A stretch of 11,991 nt of DNA from a bacterium (GCA_030649775.1 JAUSFR010000032.1:1-11991); one strand, 5' to 3'. Positions 4,568 through 10,855 are shown, counted from the first letter of the stretch. The notes: a model not told the origin generated them from the letters alone. Made by a program: numbers and translations.

Positions 4568-4596
4568 TTGACGTACCCCGAAAAAATAGGTATTAT
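4568..4596 (+). promoter_or_regulatory. Promoter of the sugar isomerase-like gene
   Basis: TTGACG (4568-4573), a 17-base spacer and TATTAT (4591-4596). Transcription should start near 4603, leaving a leader of about 87 bases before the ATG at 4690. Confidence 0.65.
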
Positions 4597-4603
4597 TCCC
4601 GAC

Positions 4604-4648
4604 TATTGGAAAACACTTCCAATACTAAATGGCCCCCGGATGTTCCGG
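4604..4648 (+). promoter_or_regulatory. Two hairpins in the 5' leader of the isomerase-like gene
   Basis: TATTGGAA (4604-4611) pairs perfectly with TTCCAATA (4617-4624), and CCGGA (4636-4640) with TCCGG (4644-4648). The first stem begins at the predicted transcript 5' end, where it may stabilise the mRNA. No known riboswitch is recognised. Confidence 0.45.
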
Positions 4649-4689
4649 ATCGGATGCGTTTAGCGACAGAACATTCCCAAAGAAAAAAT

Positions 4690-5793
4690 ATGAGTGCGAC
4701 AGAAACTTCCCCCGAACCAAAAGTGCGGACATTTCCCGCTCTTGAGGGAGCACAACACGGTCCCAAAGGACTTCACGGCTTCCTTCAGTTCCTCTCCAAG
4801 GTCAAAGACAAGCACAACATTCCCGTCATCGGAGGTCAGCCATCAAACTTCATGCTGGAGCTTCCGAAGTCGGAGCAGACGAGGCGCAAAATCTTTCGTC
4901 CGGCTAAAGAAATCACGCACGAATTCTGGGATGCCAATGTTCGCCTGGTTGGCGTTTCGGCTCACTGTCCCTTCTGGGTTTTGCTTACGGCTTGGACGGA
5001 GAGCCCGACCATCCGGCCATTTATTTCGGCCAATGTGGCGAAGATGGCCCCCGATAAAATCTTTAAGTGGGTAGAGGAATACCTTATGCGCCTTCTGGAC
5101 CTGTGCGCCGAGCTCGGCGTCAAAATCGTCCCGATGTTCTGGGGTGTCGCCTTTGGATGGGAACTCGCAACAGGCTACCCGTGGGGATTCTGGTCCGGCA
5201 CGGATTATGACCTGCTCAAGGAGGGAGAAGAACGTTTCGTCAAAATGACGGCGAGAATTCGCGCCCACGCTTGCGCGCTCGGCATCTTTCTTGGCCATGA
5301 AATTCACCCGGGAACGGCCGCCATGTGCGCCAAGGATTTCAACCGACTGGTCAAAATCTGCGATGGCGACCCCTGCGTGGTCTCTAACAACGACGGCTCG
5401 CACTGTTGGGAAGGGGAGGACAACCTCACCCGAATCGTAAAGGTCGGCGACCGTACGTACGCGACGCATATCAAGAATATCAGGACAAAACCTGGATTCC
5501 CGCTCCGGTCAATGGTGCCGGACTTCCCAAACCGCGCGATGCAGTTCACCGACCTTCCGAGTGGCGAGCACAACCTTGTCCGGGAAGTGGAAACCCTGAT
5601 TCACTTCGGCTACGTTGAACGCTACTGCCGTGTGATGAACACCGACATGGCACCTTTGGTCGGGGAGGCCGAAAGCGCGTTTCGCGACCTGGACGACACA
5701 TCTGCGAATGGTCTCGCGTACATTCAAAACGAGCTTTGCTGGCCCCTCGCGGCAGGGTCGTTTGAGGATGGTATGGGCGCCGAAAAAAAGTAA
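4690..5793 (+). CDS. Xylose isomerase-like TIM-barrel (sugar phosphate isomerase/epimerase family)
   Basis: A 367-residue protein that I place in the AP2Ec/xylose isomerase-like TIM-barrel group by its metal-site pattern: Glu204 in GHEIHPGT, Asp235 and His238 in NNDGSHCWEGED, His260 in THIKNI, and a late acidic segment around Glu326. These enzymes use divalent metal to interconvert ketose and aldose or epimerise sugars; the substrate here cannot be told. It is rich in Trp and Cys (for example YPWGFWSGTDYD at 163-174). The ATG at 4690 follows a promoter-plus-leader; an in-frame ATG at 4654 is a possible alternative. It is a single-gene unit with its own promoter and terminator. Local GC is high (37 of 60 bases in 5101-5160) compared with the neighbours, so recent acquisition is possible. 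Confidence 0.8.
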   Translation: MSATETSPEPKVRTFPALEGAQHGPKGLHGFLQFLSKVKDKHNIPVIGGQPSNFMLELPKSEQTRRKIFRPAKEITHEFWDANVRLVGVSAHCPFWVLLTAWTESPTIRPFISANVAKMAPDKIFKWVEEYLMRLLDLCAELGVKIVPMFWGVAFGWELATGYPWGFWSGTDYDLLKEGEERFVKMTARIRAHACALGIFLGHEIHPGTAAMCAKDFNRLVKICDGDPCVVSNNDGSHCWEGEDNLTRIVKVGDRTYATHIKNIRTKPGFPLRSMVPDFPNRAMQFTDLPSGEHNLVREVETLIHFGYVERYCRVMNTDMAPLVGEAESAFRDLDDTSANGLAYIQNELCWPLAAGSFEDGMGAEKK

Positions 5794-5813
5794 CTCGCCT
5801 TACGGCGATAGAG

Positions 5814-5849
5814 GCTGGCAACTCTCTTACAGAGTTGCCGGCTTTTTTT
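5814..5849 (+). terminator. Intrinsic terminator of the isomerase-like gene
   Basis: A 12-bp stem, 5814-5825 with 5831-5842 (one T-G pair), loop CTTAC, then seven T (5843-5849). A smaller hairpin (5795-5808) lies between it and the stop codon. Confidence 0.93.
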
Positions 5850-5863
5850 ATATCTAAAACGTG

Positions 5864-6005
5864 CTAGGCTTCTTTTTGTGCTTCTCTCAAAAACAATTCA
5901 AACCTGGTCCGGGCAAGCCTAGATTTAAGATGTATGATTTAAGATTTAAGCAAGAAAGATTCTCGCTTTTTCTACTTACTATTAACTACTCCGCCGGCTG
6001 GCGGA
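5864..6005. repeat. Repeat-filled gap upstream of the CofE-like gene
   Basis: The gap holds an inverted repeat, CTAGGCTT (5864-5871) and AAGCCTAG (5915-5922), then three copies of GATTTAAG (5922-5929, 5936-5943, 5943-5950), and a 6-bp hairpin TCCGCC/GGCGGA (5990-5995 with 6000-6005) ending nine bases before the ATG at 6015. GATTTAAG recurs twice at 10869-10883. I see no convincing promoter, though the CofE-like gene needs one after the strong terminator. Confidence 0.55.
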
Positions 6006-6014
6006 CTACCAACT

Positions 6015-6740
6015 ATGCTTGTCATCCCGATTAAGACCCGCACGTTTCTTCCCCCTCAAGACGACATCTTTCCGACATTGGAGAAAATTGGAGCGCGTCT
6101 TCGCGAGGGAGATGTGCTTGTCGTGACGTCCAAAATCGTCGCCATCGGAGAGGGGAGATGTGTTCGGGCAACCACAACTGAAGCAAAACGTAAATTAATT
6201 GAACGAGAATCGGATTTTCGCTCCTTCAATCAGATTAAGGACTCAATGTTCTCCATAAAAGGGAACACGATTATCGCCTCGGCCGGAATTGACGATAGCA
6301 ACGGAAATGGCTACTCCATTCTTTGGCCGAGAAACCCAATGTGGTCTGCCAAAAAGATTTGGGACTTCTTGCGAAAGGAAAAGGGACTAAAAAACCTCGG
6401 CGTCATCATTTCCGACAGCTACTGCACACCGCTTCGCGCGGGAGTGACGGGAATTTCGATTGGCTTTTATGGTTTTCATCCCGTTGCGAATCACATCGGG
6501 GAAAAAGATATCTTTGGGCGGAAGTTTACCTTCTCAAAATCCAATGTAGCAGACGGTATCACTGCCTCCGCGGTAACGGTGATGGGGGAGACCAACGAGC
6601 AAATTCCTATCGCTATCGTTCGGGGAATCCCGAATCTTGTGTTTACCACGCGTGATACCCGAAAGGAGCTCCTCATAGACCCGAAAAAGGATATCTATTA
6701 TCCGATGCTCAAACCCTTCTATGCTGAAAAACGCAGATAA
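6015..6740 (+). CDS. CofE-like gamma-glutamyl ligase
   Basis: This 241-residue protein matches the coenzyme F420-0:gamma-glutamyl ligase family (CofE, PF01996), which adds L-glutamate to a cofactor using GTP and metal. Family landmarks are GDVLVVTSKIVAIGEGR (32-48), LIERES (61-66), the strand IIASAGIDDSN (86-96) with SILWPRNP, GVIISDSYCTPLRAGVTGISIG (from 129), EKDIFGRKF (163-171) and ADGITASAVTVMGETNEQIPIAIVRG (from 179). The length is right for a single CofE domain. Usual CofE reads DT.GRP.R; here it is SDSYCTPLR, so the site is somewhat altered. It overlaps the downstream reductase gene by 20 bases, so the two are co-translated. F420 is not expected in this kind of organism, so the substrate may be another cofactor; that is inference. 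Confidence 0.83.
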   Translation: MLVIPIKTRTFLPPQDDIFPTLEKIGARLREGDVLVVTSKIVAIGEGRCVRATTTEAKRKLIERESDFRSFNQIKDSMFSIKGNTIIASAGIDDSNGNGYSILWPRNPMWSAKKIWDFLRKEKGLKNLGVIISDSYCTPLRAGVTGISIGFYGFHPVANHIGEKDIFGRKFTFSKSNVADGITASAVTVMGETNEQIPIAIVRGIPNLVFTTRDTRKELLIDPKKDIYYPMLKPFYAEKRR

Positions 6741-7329
6741 GCGCGGACTAAAACACAGACTGGTGCGGATAAAAAAGCCGACCTTCATTCTTGTTGTCGC
6801 GGTTAGTCTTGATGGAAAGATTACCAACGGCAAAAAGGAAGGGACAGAGTGGACCAGTAAAGAGGACCAAAAGTTTTTCCGTGGAGAGCTTGACCGAGCC
6901 GACGTGGTGATACTCGGCCGAAAAACCTTTGAGGCTATTCCACGCCCACTTACCCCGCGTAACCGCATTGTCTTTTCCCAGCGAAAGCCAGCGGTCATTC
7001 CAGCGCCTGCCCGCCGAAGCCCTCTCGGCGCAGGCGGGGAGGCTGGAATCCAGGACACTTTCTACTTCCACGGAACACCTCGGGAACTACTCAATCATTG
7101 TGCAAAGTGCAGATGGAACCGTGTGGTAATTGCCGGTGGAACCTCAATTTACCAATGGTTTCTCAAACACAAATTGGTGGACGAGATGTATATTACCGTA
7201 GAGCCTATTGTATTCGGGTCGGGTAAGCCGTTTCTTGCCGAAGGAAGCTTTGCAGAAAACTGGACGCTTGTGTCGGTCAAAAAGCTCAATAAAAGCGGAA
7301 CACTACTACTTCATTATTTGCACAGCTAG
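6721..7329 (+). CDS. Dihydrofolate reductase / RibD C-terminal family reductase
   Basis: A 202-residue NADPH-dependent reductase of the DHFR/RibD_C fold. Evidence: the first strand FILVVAVSLDGKI (22-34), the cofactor-binding turn DVVILGRKTFEAIP (61-74), NRIVFSQ (81-87), VIAGGTSIYQWFL and DEMYITVEPIVFGSGKPF near the C-terminus. It could reduce dihydrofolate or a flavin-pathway pyrimidine; members of this family cannot be separated by motif alone. Residues 92-111 are encoded by a palindromic repeat inserted in frame between the NRIVFSQ strand and TFYFHGTP. The ATG at 6721 lies inside the end of the CofE-like gene, giving a 20-base overlap; a GTG codon at about 6763 is a possible later start that would keep the whole fold. 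Linkage to a glutamyl ligase suggests a folate-like cofactor. Confidence 0.82.
   Translation: MLKNADKRGLKHRLVRIKKPTFILVVAVSLDGKITNGKKEGTEWTSKEDQKFFRGELDRADVVILGRKTFEAIPRPLTPRNRIVFSQRKPAVIPAPARRSPLGAGGEAGIQDTFYFHGTPRELLNHCAKCRWNRVVIAGGTSIYQWFLKHKLVDEMYITVEPIVFGSGKPFLAEGSFAENWTLVSVKKLNKSGTLLLHYLHS
6994..7053. repeat. Palindromic repeat element inside the reductase gene
   Basis: The outer arms ATTCCAGC (6997-7004) and GCTGGAAT (7042-7049) enclose GCCTGC (7005-7010) with GCAGGC (7030-7035) and GCCGA (7013-7017) with TCGGC (7025-7029). The flanks GTCATTCC and GGAATCCAG are the ends of a REP-like palindrome common between genes in many bacteria. The stretch 6994-7053 is exactly 20 codons, so the frame is kept. 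The encoded VIPAPARRSPLGAGGEAGIQ looks like surface loop. Confidence 0.75.
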
Positions 7330-7341
7330 GTATTATTCGTC

Positions 7342-7367
7342 TAGATAGGTCTAATAGATAGGTCTAA
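7342..7367. repeat. 13-bp perfect tandem repeat
   Basis: TAGATAGGTCTAA occurs at 7342-7354 and again at 7355-7367, just before the 42-bp palindrome. It could be a regulator site or a slippage product. Confidence 0.75.
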
Positions 7368-7372
7368 AAACC

Positions 7373-7414
7373 AATTTAGCAAAATTACCACGGCCGTGGT
7401 AATTTTGCTAAATT
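7373..7414. promoter_or_regulatory. Perfect 42-bp palindrome before yhhQ
   Basis: Two 21-base arms (7373-7393 and 7394-7414) are exact reverse complements with no spacer, centred on CGGCCG. It ends eight bases before the yhhQ ATG. In RNA it would form a very stable hairpin next to the start codon; in DNA it could be a dimer-binding operator. The T-run on either strand is short, so a terminator role is weak. Confidence 0.7.
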
Positions 7415-7422
7415 AAAAACTT

Positions 7423-8127
7423 ATGGAACAGGAAAAAAATATAACCACGCATATAAACAGACATGAGGATGGACCGACGCCACTTCCCCAAGCAGATTTC
7501 AAAGTGCTGACGCTCATAAGTGTCTTCATCGGGGTGCTGGTGGGGATGAACCTCTTGGGTGGGAAAATTATAACGATTTTCGGGATTGGAGCGTCGGTCG
7601 CGGTGTTTATGGTACCGATGAGCTTTGCGATGACCGATATTGCGACCGAGCTGTACGGAAAAAGATTTACGAGACAACTTACTCTTGCCGGTATGCTCAC
7701 CCTCATACTTCTTTTAGCGTATTCGACGCTTTTCGTTTCGCTTGAACCGAACGCACGTTTCGCAGGTAATGATGCGTACCGAACGGTTTTCGGGTCGTCG
7801 CTTCGGATTATTGTTGCGAGTATCGTAGCTTTTTCGCTTGCGCAGTTACAGGATATTTTTATTTTTGAAAAGGTAAGAGCGTTTACTAAGGGTAGGTATC
7901 TGTGGATTCGTACCAATGTCTCCACCTTTGCCTCCGAGCTTGTGGACACCACCGTCTTTATGTTCATCGCTTTCTATCTCATCACACCGAAGTTTGACGC
8001 GCTGTTCGTGCTGAAAATGATTATTCCGTATCTTCTGCTCAAACTCGCCTTTGCGGTGCTCATCACCCCCGCCGTTTACACGGGCGTAAAGCTTCTTGGT
8101 CAAAAAAATGCGCGGGAACTCGTTTGA
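7423..8127 (+). CDS. yhhQ: YhhQ/VUT-family queuosine precursor transporter
   Basis: A 234-residue integral membrane protein with about six helices, matching the VUT (PF02592) family that imports queuosine precursors (queuine, preQ0 or preQ1) for tRNA modification. Signature parts are GMNLLGGKI (41-49), the polar motif FAMTDIATELYGKR (68-81), GSSLRIIVASIVAFSLAQLQD (124-144) and the LWIRTNVSTFASELVDTTVF block (from 160), where family members have R, ST and D. The N-terminal 25 residues are hydrophilic. No Shine-Dalgarno is visible; the ATG lies eight bases after the 42-bp palindrome. The last codons RELV and the TGA are part of a terminator hairpin at 8111-8136. A queuosine-dependent tRNA-guanine transglycosylase would be expected elsewhere in the genome. 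Confidence 0.88.
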   Translation: MEQEKNITTHINRHEDGPTPLPQADFKVLTLISVFIGVLVGMNLLGGKIITIFGIGASVAVFMVPMSFAMTDIATELYGKRFTRQLTLAGMLTLILLLAYSTLFVSLEPNARFAGNDAYRTVFGSSLRIIVASIVAFSLAQLQDIFIFEKVRAFTKGRYLWIRTNVSTFASELVDTTVFMFIAFYLITPKFDALFVLKMIIPYLLLKLAFAVLITPAVYTGVKLLGQKNARELV

Positions 8128-8136
8128 GTTCCCGCG
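8102..8136 (-). terminator. Intrinsic terminator overlapping the yhhQ stop
   Basis: CGCGGGAACTC (8111-8121) pairs perfectly with GAGTTCCCGCG (8126-8136) over the loop GTTT. On the minus strand it is followed by a seven-T run (8102-8108), so it ends the minus-strand gene at 8154. On the plus strand the yhhQ TGA (8125-8127) lies at the loop and there is no T-run. Confidence 0.88.
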
Positions 8137-8153
8137 TACGGTTGAAAGTGGCC

Positions 8154-8729
8154 TTACGTGGCCACATTCCCTGTGTGAATGAGCGTCGTCTCTTCCGTAT
8201 ATATACGGGTCGTGTCCTCGGTAGCGCTAAGATGATTCGCTGGTTCTACCGGTTTACTTACGGTGACGGCATCTTCAACAAGAAACGCCCATTTGTCGCT
8301 CCATCCATTCGTGCCAAAGGCGATATCCAGATTTCTCGTTCCTTTGCCGTCGCGCCGACAACAGAGAAATGCCTGTAGCCCGCTTGAGGAGACAATAAGG
8401 CTTTCAGGGTCATAGGCGACAAGGTGGCAATCCCGAATTTCGGGTGGCACGTCTCCTTCGGTGACCTCCTTAAGATACCCCAGAAAGTAGTTTGCACCGT
8501 TCCTGCAGGGAGCGGTCTTCTCCTTCGCGAGAAGCTTCACCAGACTACCTGGCTGGACGGGAACTGAAAGACAGATGAACCGAATGGATTTTGGCTCGGT
8601 CACCTCGGGGAGTGTTATGGAAAGGCGACGAAGATGGTCGCATAAGTCGGAATTTCGACAGTTGCTTCGCGACACGCCTACAAGAAAATCGCTCATTGGC
8701 GTGATAAGCCTCGGCTTCGTGATTATCAT
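8154..8729 (-). CDS. Unrecognised soluble protein, 191 aa
   Basis: I do not recognise this protein. It is 191 residues, has no signal peptide or membrane helix, and carries seven cysteines (24, 30, 53, 75, 101, 123, 124), some adjacent, but no clear zinc-finger spacing. The middle part, from PVQPGSLVKLLAKEKTAPC (57-75) to GYLKEVTEGDVPPEIRDCHLVAYDPESL, looks like an ordered globular domain; the tail from 160 is Thr-rich and probably flexible. It is supported as a real gene by an intrinsic terminator right behind it and a TTGACA-containing region before it. The ATG at 8727-8729 has AAGGA three bases upstream, a short-spaced Shine-Dalgarno; an in-frame ATG at 8696 is the alternative. It is divergent from the 95-residue gene at 8929. 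Confidence 0.65.
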   Translation of the reverse strand: MIITKPRLITPMSDFLVGVSRSNCRNSDLCDHLRRLSITLPEVTEPKSIRFICLSVPVQPGSLVKLLAKEKTAPCRNGANYFLGYLKEVTEGDVPPEIRDCHLVAYDPESLIVSSSGLQAFLCCRRDGKGTRNLDIAFGTNGWSDKWAFLVEDAVTVSKPVEPANHLSATEDTTRIYTEETTLIHTGNVAT

Positions 8730-8765
8730 ACGTCCTTTTTGGTTGATGGTGAGAACAATTTAGAA

Positions 8766-8796
8766 CTCAAACTATACTTATTTTGAGACGTGTCAA
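8766..8796 (-). promoter_or_regulatory. Probable promoter and operator of the 191-aa gene
   Basis: Minus-strand TTGACA (8791-8796) and TATAGT (8771-8776) are present, but only 14 bases apart, shorter than usual. An inverted repeat CTCAAA (8766-8771) with TTTGAG (8782-8787) covers the -10, which suggests a repressor site. The element identities are clear; their use as a promoter is uncertain. Confidence 0.4.
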
Positions 8797-8824
8797 GGTT
8801 GAGACTATTTTTCCTGTCGGGATA

Positions 8825-8857
8825 TTGACAACCGTAATAAAAGCGTGAAAAATAGTA
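8825..8857 (+). promoter_or_regulatory. Possible promoter of the 95-aa gene
   Basis: A perfect TTGACA (8825-8830) is followed at 17-21 bases only by weak -10 candidates in the A-rich stretch AAAAATAGTA (8848-8857). The ATG is at 8929, leaving a leader of 60-70 bases. Confidence 0.35.
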
Positions 8858-8928
8858 CGAGAGACTCTGGTCGTGATGGAAACGCGGTTTCCTGACCAAT
8901 GTTCTTCCGACTTCAACCAAGAGGAGCT

Positions 8929-9216
8929 ATGCCGACCATACGAACGACCGGAAAAGTTACCCGCTCGCACGGTACCGCATCAGAAGCCACCTGTGAGGTT
9001 GTAAACCTCGCTATCAATAGGCCGGAGGTTTCAAAGGTTAGCCTAAGCTATATTGAGAACATCGGGGGGTCACGACGAGCCCTTAAATTTCAGGAAATCT
9101 GGGGGGGAGTTCTGGCAAAAGTTCGTGGTGACGGACTGATTCAATCGGTTTATATCTACACAAGTGACCCGGAGAAAACGAAACACGAGCTTCTCCAGAG
9201 TTTCAACGCAAGCTAA
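8929..9216 (+). CDS. Small unrecognised protein, 95 aa (possibly DUF2103-like)
   Basis: A 95-residue soluble protein beginning MPTIRTTGKVTRSHGTAS. The pattern KVTRSHGT, then PEVSKVSLSYIENIGG (32-47), RALKFQEIWGGVLAKVRGDG (from 50), IQSVYIYTSDPEK and a C-terminal helix recalls the predicted metal-binding DUF2103 family, but that is memory of pattern only and I give it low weight. The ATG at 8929 is chosen over an in-frame ATG at 8899 because GAGGAG (8921-8926) sits directly before it, one of the few clear Shine-Dalgarno sequences in the window, although its spacing is only two bases. A terminator follows at once, so it is a single-gene unit, divergent from the 191-aa gene. Confidence 0.72.
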   Translation: MPTIRTTGKVTRSHGTASEATCEVVNLAINRPEVSKVSLSYIENIGGSRRALKFQEIWGGVLAKVRGDGLIQSVYIYTSDPEKTKHELLQSFNAS

Positions 9217-9220
9217 TAGA

Positions 9221-9253
9221 ATCACTCCGTCACCGAGGAGTGGTTCTTTTTTT
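9221..9253 (+). terminator. Intrinsic terminator of the 95-aa gene
   Basis: ATCACTCC (9221-9228) pairs with GGAGTGGT (9237-9244) with one T-G pair, followed by TC and seven T (9247-9253). It lies four bases beyond the stop codon. Confidence 0.9.
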
Positions 9254-9308
9254 AAGGCCAAGGACTTCTACCAGACGTTGTGCTGAAAATCGCTCTGGAA
9301 AATGGGGG

Positions 9309-9337
9309 TTGAGAATATAGCGTCTTTTTGCTAAAGT
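9309..9337 (+). promoter_or_regulatory. Promoter of the ATP synthase operon
   Basis: TTGAGA (9309-9314), a 17-base spacer and TAAAGT (9332-9337). The leader to the first ATG (9373) would be about 29 bases and shows no Shine-Dalgarno. It follows the terminator of the previous gene, so the operon starts here. Confidence 0.6.
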
Positions 9338-9372
9338 ATCGGCACTGGTTCGGCGCAGAGCCTTTTCTTTTC

Positions 9373-9639
9373 ATGGAGAAAATCACCAAACGTGAACCGT
9401 GGTGGAAACCGGCACTAACCGTGTTTGGAGAGGTTCTAGGCTGGATTGTCGTCCCGCTTCTGCTTGCGCTTATTGTCGGCAAGAAACTGGATACGCATTT
9501 CGGCACGGCACCCTGGATTTTCCTCGGAGCCACTGCTGTAGGGTTTGCGGTATCATCATTCGGTATTGTCCGCACGGCATTTACGTATATCTTGAATATC
9601 AAGAACGAAGATGGAAAATCAACTGAATCAAAATCATAG
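9373..9639 (+). CDS. AtpZ/AtpI-like small membrane protein of the ATP synthase operon
   Basis: An 88-residue protein with two membrane helices (about 20-36 and 48-72). The block GWIVVPLLLALIVGKKLDTHFGTAPWIFLGATAVGFA (in residues 23-59) is typical of the ATPase_gene1 (PF09527) group that opens many bacterial atp operons. Family members are linked to c-ring assembly or magnesium/calcium transport for the synthase. The ATG at 9373 is preferred because upstream in-frame sequence overlaps the promoter. Its 3' end overlaps atpB by 29 bases, which points to coupled translation. Confidence 0.85.
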   Translation: MEKITKREPWWKPALTVFGEVLGWIVVPLLLALIVGKKLDTHFGTAPWIFLGATAVGFAVSSFGIVRTAFTYILNIKNEDGKSTESKS

Positions 9640-10522
9640 CGAGAGCCAAACGGTCGCCACGGAAGGTGTGGCGGAAGCTTCGGCAACCGAGGTGAAGCAT
9701 GAAGCCACGTTATACGCCGAGAGTATTTCGCATATAGGTTCGTTTCCCGTTACCAACGCGCTTTTGACGAGCACCACAGCCGTTCTTATCATTGCGGTTA
9801 TCGCAGTCGCCGTTCGCCTCACTCTTCGTGAAGTTCCTCGTGGAATACAAAACTTTTTTGAAGTCTTGATGGAAGGCGCGCTCAATCTCTGTGACCAAGT
9901 GACGAATAGCCGAAGGATTTCTACGAAAGTATTCCCGCTCGCGCTCTCCGTGTTCCTTTTTATTCTCGTCAACAACTGGCTCGGGCTTCTTCCCATCGGT
10001 GGACTCGGTATTATCGAAGTAGGTGAGCACGGCTCGGCCTTCATTCCTTTTTTACGAAGCGGTACGGCCGATATTAATACGACCATCGCCCTCGCTATTA
10101 TGGCCGTAATAAGCGCCAACCTCTTCGGTATTTTCTCTATCGGAATCTGGAAGACTTTCAACAAATATGTTAATCTCAAGGCGCTCGGGAGCGTCATTAT
10201 AAAAGTTCGTAAAGAGCCCACCGTACTTGTGGTCGCCCCGGTCACGTTCTTTGTAGGTCTCTTGGAGCTTATTGGTGAATTCGCCAAAGTGGCGTCCCTC
10301 TCGTTTCGATTGTTTGGGAACGTCTTTGCGGGAGAGGTGCTTCTTATGGCGATGAGTAAAATCCTCCCGTTCCTGCTTCCTATCCCGTTTTTGTTCCTGG
10401 AAATCTTCGTGGGGCTTATCCAAGCGCTTATTTTCTCTATCCTGGTGCTTGTGTATTTCACTATCGCTGCCACCGACCATGACGAGCACAGTGAGCACAC
10501 GCAAAGCGAGGCACACGCCTAG
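9611..10522 (+). CDS. atpB: F-type ATP synthase subunit a
   Basis: Subunit a forms the stationary half-channels that pass protons to the c-ring in the F0 membrane sector. The 303-residue protein has a hydrophilic N-terminal extension (about 1-45), then five or six membrane helices. Diagnostic features are NNWLGLLPIGG (121-131), Glu219 in LLELIGEFAKVASL, the essential Arg233 in SFRLFGNVFAGE and Gln271 in FVGLIQALIF. The C-terminus ends in an acidic His-rich tail (ATDHDEHSEHTQSEAHA, 287-303). The start overlaps the preceding gene by 29 bases, and no other Met occurs before residue 87, which is already past the first helix. Downstream gap holds tandem repeats before atpE. Confidence 0.96.
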   Translation: MENQLNQNHSESQTVATEGVAEASATEVKHEATLYAESISHIGSFPVTNALLTSTTAVLIIAVIAVAVRLTLREVPRGIQNFFEVLMEGALNLCDQVTNSRRISTKVFPLALSVFLFILVNNWLGLLPIGGLGIIEVGEHGSAFIPFLRSGTADINTTIALAIMAVISANLFGIFSIGIWKTFNKYVNLKALGSVIIKVRKEPTVLVVAPVTFFVGLLELIGEFAKVASLSFRLFGNVFAGEVLLMAMSKILPFLLPIPFLFLEIFVGLIQALIFSILVLVYFTIAATDHDEHSEHTQSEAHA

Positions 10523-10579
10523 AGTAAGACGCTTGAACGTTTTCTTTTGGTATTTTTACCCGTAAAGATGCCAGAAGGG

Positions 10580-10633
10580 AAAGGTCAAAGGTCAGTTGTA
10601 AGTTAGTAGTTAAGTTAGTAGTTAATAGTTAAC
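10580..10633. repeat. Tandem repeats between atpB and atpE
   Basis: AAAGGTC occurs twice in tandem (10580-10586, 10587-10593), followed by TAAGTTAGTAGT twice in tandem (10599-10610, 10611-10622) and the related TAATAGTTAAC (10623-10633). They fill the leader just before atpE (ATG at 10644). The reverse of the same motif (TACTATTAACTACT) appears at 5977-5990. Confidence 0.65.
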
Positions 10634-10643
10634 AGAAAAAACT

Positions 10644-10853
10644 ATGGAAATCGTTCCACTCGCCAAGGCAATCGCAATCGGAGTCGGTGCCATCGGCCCC
10701 GCTATCGGTATCGGTATGATTGGTGCAAAAGCTATGGAGGCCATCGGTCGCAACCCAGAAGCTGCGGGAAAAATCTTGGTCCCGATGCTCATCGCGTCTG
10801 CGTTCGCGGAAGCTATCGCGATTTATGCCCTCGTTATTGCGTTTTCTTTGTAA
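10644..10853 (+). CDS. atpE: F-type ATP synthase subunit c
   Basis: A 69-residue hairpin of two membrane helices that forms the rotating c-ring. The polar loop is RNPEAAGK (36-43) and the ion-carrying carboxylate is Glu56 in SAFAEAIAIY. At positions known from sodium-type rings (Ilyobacter Gln32, Val63, Ser66, Thr67) this protein has Ile23, Phe54, Ala57 and Ile58, so the sodium site is absent and proton coupling is predicted. The polar loop reads RNPE rather than the common RQPE. It is shorter than many c subunits because the N-terminus is trimmed. A long hairpin in the following gap separates it from atpF. Confidence 0.96.
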   Translation: MEIVPLAKAIAIGVGAIGPAIGIGMIGAKAMEAIGRNPEAAGKILVPMLIASAFAEAIAIYALVIAFSL

Positions 10854-10855
10854 AA

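Noticed and set aside
4843..5469. 208-aa minus-strand open frame within the isomerase-like gene
   Set aside because: It is the reverse shadow of a GC-rich coding gene with clear metal-site motifs on the plus strand; no promoter or terminator supports it.
7342..7367. CRISPR-like array
   Set aside because: Only two adjacent 13-bp units without spacers.
7330..7422. preQ1 riboswitch in front of yhhQ
   Set aside because: A preQ1 class I pattern would be expected for this transporter, but I find no C-rich loop and A-rich tail in the right order; the region is explained by tandem repeats and the palindrome.
9634..10500. 288-aa minus-strand open frame antisense to atpB
   Set aside because: It is low-complexity Ser/Arg/Ile-rich sequence with no motif, and atpB on the plus strand is unmistakable.
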